From Rhizophagus sp. LPA8_4_AMF (lineage: Eukaryota; Glomeromycota; Glomeromycetes; Glomerales; Glomeraceae): DNA of 33,858 bases. Each line of letters opens with the position of its first letter. The first letter of the stretch is position 1. Shown here piece by piece: positions 31,266 through 33,858 of the stretch. The translations under genes and the position numbers were made by a program. The notes below the pieces were generated by a model. It was not told where the DNA came from. It ran no database searches and saw only the letters and a program-made list of their open reading frames with translations. The stretch is from positions 1 through 33,858 of the forward strand of contig JADRCO010000435.1 of the NCBI GenBank assembly GCA_021464525.1. The letters are read 5' to 3'.

Positions 31266-33858
31266 ATTTATTGATATTAGTAAAAACAAAAAAAAAAAAA
31301 AAAAAAAAGAAAAAAGAAATCGTTTCGTATTTAAGATTTATTTTATTATTTTTAAATTATAAATTTAGCTAAATTTAATATAAATGATGTAATAAGCTAT
31401 GTTCCGCGGATAAATAAGAATAAATTATTATAAGGACTTATGAATTAATTTTTAATATTTTAGATACCTTTTTTTTTTTAAAAAAAAAATCACATATTAT
31501 ATATATATATATTTTTCTTTTTTTTTTCTTTTTTTTTTTAAACAAAATTCTTTTTTATTTTCTTTTTTTTAAGTTAAACGTTCACTATTTATAACGTACA
31601 GTTTTTGTTCAACGGTTATATTTCAAAAAGGCTATTCCCATAAGATCTACGCTTCTGCCGTATTAACTATAAATTTAACTAAATTTTCATAGGATGCATA
31701 ATTTTGCATGAAAATCAATTATTAGGTCGGATGATTTATTCCAAAAAAAAAAAAACGTCGAAACATATTTAGGAGAAATGTAACAAAAATGATATTTTTT
31801 TTTTTGATATAATTTTTATCTTATTTGTAATATTTAAATTCACAAAAATAAACTTTATAATCATTTTTGAATTATTTTACATCGAATCAAATATCAATTC
31901 TTCTTAATGAAATAAATAATGAATCTAAACCTTTTTGAATCGAATACGTGTCATAATTATTACATTATACAATCAAAGTCATTTTTTATTATTGTTCTAC
32001 AAATTGTTTCTTTTTTAACTTTACTTTGTTAGCATTTCCATATATGGATCAACCTATTTTATTTTTGTCGAATAATAAAAAAAAAAAATTCTATTGAAAT
32101 AGAAATATTATGAAATTATTATTCTCAATCGTGTAACTTTAACAATACACGATATTCTTCCGCACAAAAAAATTATGTAAAACATGATAATTCATATACA
32201 AATGGATGAGATTTAATTAACCTATCAATTTACATATATCATGTGTGTAATATAAATATATAAGTTTTTGAGTGAAGCGTCTTTATTGTTTACATTTCTT
32301 GATTCCAACCCCACAAAATTGTGATCAAATTTATTAAATGCCTGAAAACATTATCGTCCAAATAATAATAAATTAATGCTATAAGGTATACGATAATAAA
32401 AATAAATCGATTAACTGGTTAACTGGTTACTTGTATATTCCCGAGTTTCTTATTCACAATGCTGAAATGTATAATCTTTTTTTTTTATTCCTTTTATAGA
32501 ATAATAATGAAAAAAAAATTTGAAAATTAGATCACGTGCTTTATTTTTTCAAATATATCGGTTGTACAGTATGTGCGAGGAAAAATCCGTATCGATCGCT
32601 TCATAAATTACACAACATTGCATCATTTCTGTTCTTTACCTAACTGTAATTTTATAAATTGTTGTCGGTCAATTTATATAATATATACATTAGTATTTTA
32701 CGTGGGTTCAAAATTTTGAAGGCAAAATTTTTTTTTTTTTTGTAACAAAGAACATTAGTAAAATAAAATAAAATGATTTCAAAATCTCATAAAATTACTT
32801 GACCTTTAATTTCGTAAATCGTAACAAACCAAAAAGGCAGCTTTTTTAGGATTAATTTATTTCTATATATAATATAAAAAATTTCTGTAAAAAGTGTCAT
32901 CATGTCGCGTAATTGTTCAATGAAAATGTAAATAATTTTATTATATTTGATTAAATTAAAAAATAAGATTATTATGATTACAGTATCACACAGTTGTCAT
33001 TGTAAGGCTGAAGTGTGGTGTATGCGTAACATTCTGCACAACTCCAAACATGCTTTCAGTTCGGCTTGCAGAATAAGCTTCTGTAACAATTTAGGTTAAA
33101 CACAGTTAATAATATAAAAGTATATATATTATTAAAAGTTTAAATAATCAAATATCGCATTTTACAAATTATAGGTTTAAGAATTATCTTTTCATTTACG
33201 ATTAAAGGATATGAAAGATATAGCTCATTAAATTCATCTAATTATTCATATAAATTCATAACTCAAATAAATACAAACGTTTGTTTATATTGCGGCAGAT
33301 TTATGAAATTTCCGATTACCCATTTACCCTACAAAAATGTCACGAAAGTGGCACATGTGGCTGATGCATATCATTGTGTAACAAAACAATCATACGTGTT
33401 GTATAATAGGACGCGAAAATAATTTTCTTCCTGGCGAAAAGTTCGAAAAGTTTTGATTTTATTTTTAGAGTGTATTACATTCAATATATTCTACAATAAA
33501 CAAAATAAACAAATCTTTTTATATTTGGAATGGGAATTAATTTATTCAACAAATCCTAATATTTGATATAAAACTATTTTATATAACGGGTATTATGTGT
33601 ATGATCTTTCCATGTACGTTTTGACAATAAAACAATAAAAGAAGAAAATGCTATTTTAAACGTTTAAAATAAAGTTTTTATTTGAGATTATCAAAAAATT
33701 GTATGTAATTCTAATTTTCTATTGCTAAATAATAAATAATTTTAATATAAAACGTACAGTATAAAAAGCATCATAATAATACGAATTATTATACGGCCCT
33801 ATAGGACCATCATGTACTTGCTGTACCAATATTTTGCACATCATGCTTAATATAATTG
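31266..33858. other. Intergenic to window end
   Basis: AT-rich DNA with long T and A runs near 31300, 31470-31570 and 32475. CACGTG occurs at 32533-32538 and TGTACAGTA at 32563-32571. A GC-richer patch at about 32990-33095 has no readable frame. No gene is seen. Confidence 0.45.

Noticed and set aside
31147..31362. Plus-strand 71-codon frame overlapping the HMG tail
   Set aside because: It is an out-of-frame shadow that runs into a poly(A) tract read as lysines.

Overview
The window looks like nuclear DNA of an arbuscular mycorrhizal fungus of the Rhizophagus type (Glomeromycotina). The basis is very AT-rich DNA with many poly(A)/poly(T) tracts, short GT-AG introns, a tyrosine-kinase-like (TKL) kinase with the LYGISQNPDT and HRDFHTGN wording typical of the large Rhizophagus kinase expansion, two divergent small HMG-box genes like the expanded MATA_HMG family, and dense transposon and pseudogene debris. 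The genus is an inference from family resemblance.

Layout. 1-2868: 3' part of a TKL kinase gene. Its catalytic exon (1978-2868) is preceded by four tandem, in-phase exons that each encode a permuted kinase N-lobe segment. 2869-6415: intergenic DNA with three foldback or MITE-like elements (3768-4039, 4176-4312, 4671-5045). 6528-6788: a small secreted cysteine-rich protein with a TATA box. 7485-11990: two decayed copies of an FAD-dependent monooxygenase, one broken by an internal inversion, with an LTR-like segment between them. 13355-13760: weak remnants of a minus-strand coding region. 15642-16631: an intact intronless alpha/beta hydrolase on the minus strand. 19398-22470: a short tandem repeat, fragments of an unrecognised decayed gene and a satellite-like array with a period of about 140-159 bp. 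23882-24255: another foldback element. 25977-26432 and 30678-31265: two intronless HMG-box genes about 4.2 kb apart. 31266-33858: AT-rich DNA with no gene seen.

Five loci look like real genes (kinase, secreted peptide, hydrolase and two HMG proteins). They show no sign of forming a pathway together; this is a gene-poor, repeat-rich accessory region. The most unusual feature is the kinase cassette array. All its introns are phase 0 and all but one cassette have lengths divisible by three, so cassettes could be included or skipped without changing frame. The cassette next to the catalytic exon has an intact glycine-rich loop but carries a one-base deletion. Its neighbours keep the frame but have lost glycine-loop residues and, in one, the alpha-C glutamate.
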